Origin: an uncultured Spirochaetales bacterium
Lineage (GTDB): Bacteria; Spirochaetota; Spirochaetia; Sphaerochaetales; Sphaerochaetaceae
Assembly (NCBI GenBank): GCA_934276485.1
Contig: CAKQTE010000016.1
Coordinates: 1-32,995, forward strand
Direction: 5' to 3'
Length of the DNA stretch: 32,995 nt
In this document: piece after piece, positions 32,750 to 32,995 of the stretch
Layout: every line of letters starts with the position of its first letter
Numbering within the stretch: the stretch's first letter is position 1
Program-made: the position numbers and the translations under genes
Notes under the pieces: model-generated
The model's database searches: none
The model's input: the letters and a program-made list of their open reading frames with translations, nothing else
Told to the model about the DNA's origin: nothing

Positions 32750-32995
32750 TCAGCCCCAGATGTTAACCGTCAGATGAGGTTCCGGTATGTAGTAGTTCCA
32801 AACTCTAATGAATTTTTCAAATCTAAACCGCCCTTTCTGGTCTCTTCTGTTCAGCATCCTATAGGTAGCATACTTGAGGTATTTACAGAATTTCTGTATT
32901 GAGCTGAAATTTCCATTCACCCCATAGTAATTGCAGTGTCCCTTGATTACCAACGCCAATGTCCGCATTGTGTCTGCTACCGGCATTGTCAATCT
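32750..32995 (-). CDS. Group II intron reverse transcriptase/maturase, C-terminal part (partial)
   Basis: About 82 residues are visible, running in from beyond the right edge. The frame is open to base 32995, so no start is assigned. GHCNYYGVNGNFSSIQKF, then RMLNRRDQKGRFRFEKF and ending PEPHLTVNIWG, is the standard end of group II intron-encoded proteins (typically GHYNYYGV.GN...LNRRSQ...P.PRI). It helps the intron RNA fold and splice, and supports retrohoming. The stop codon lies about 20 bases before domain V, as usual. Confidence 0.92.
   Translation of the reverse strand, partial: RLTMPVADTMRTLALVIKGHCNYYGVNGNFSSIQKFCKYLKYATYRMLNRRDQKGRFRFEKFIRVWNYYIPEPHLTVNIWG

Overview
The window looks like chromosomal DNA of a low-to-moderate GC, double-membraned host-associated bacterium. 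A gut or rumen spirochaete (Treponema/Sphaerochaeta-like) is my best guess. This rests on three things: the signal-peptide style of the sugar-binding protein (FANGEKEA junction), a very large LacI-type/AraC hybrid regulator, and a pectin-oligosaccharide ABC transporter lacking its own ATPase. It is an inference, because there is no rRNA or other phylogenetic marker here.

Region 1 (1-5,900) is accessory. It holds the tail of an unrecognised gene, a DUF4143-type ATPase, a small protein with two XRE-like helix-turn-helix halves, and on the minus strand a two-gene AAA+ ATPase/subtilisin-like protease module. That module has the architecture of the IetAS anti-plasmid/anti-phage system.

Region 2 (5,900-19,470) is a pectin/galacturonate utilisation locus. 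A minus-strand operon encodes two ABC permeases, a solute-binding protein and a GH105 unsaturated galacturonyl hydrolase. A 1060-aa regulator lies on the same strand just upstream of that operon. Divergent from the regulator is the plus-strand operon uxaB-uxaA-uxaC plus an IclR-family (KdgR-like) regulator. Its promoter carries a near-perfect 23-bp KdgR-type palindrome over the -10 and start point. Oligogalacturonides would be imported, cut by GH105, and the galacturonate isomerised (UxaC), reduced (UxaB) and dehydrated (UxaA) to 2-keto-3-deoxygluconate. The later steps are not in the window.

Region 3 (19,480-28,940) is an eight-gene minus-strand chaperone-usher pilus operon: a PapD-like chaperone, an usher, and six secreted pilin-like subunits, one of them large. 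The usher is unusual. It starts with an apparently uncleaved membrane segment, then about 130 residues of Pro/Glu/Val-rich TonB-like stalk, then an extra domain before the usher modules. One subunit gene carries a G9 tract in its signal-peptide codons, where any single-base slip stops translation within about five codons (probable phase variation). The spacers on both sides of that gene carry mutually exclusive or stacked hairpins. This operon is the most novel part of the window.

Region 4 (29,200-32,995) holds an AzgA/PbuG-type purine permease with a strong terminator and an operator-like palindrome, a small lipoprotein, tRNA-Ser(CGA) with its promoter, and a truncated AAA-ATPase_like protein with a degenerate Walker A. 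The 3' end of a group II intron (maturase C-terminus, domains V and VI) abuts the ribosome-binding site of that last gene.
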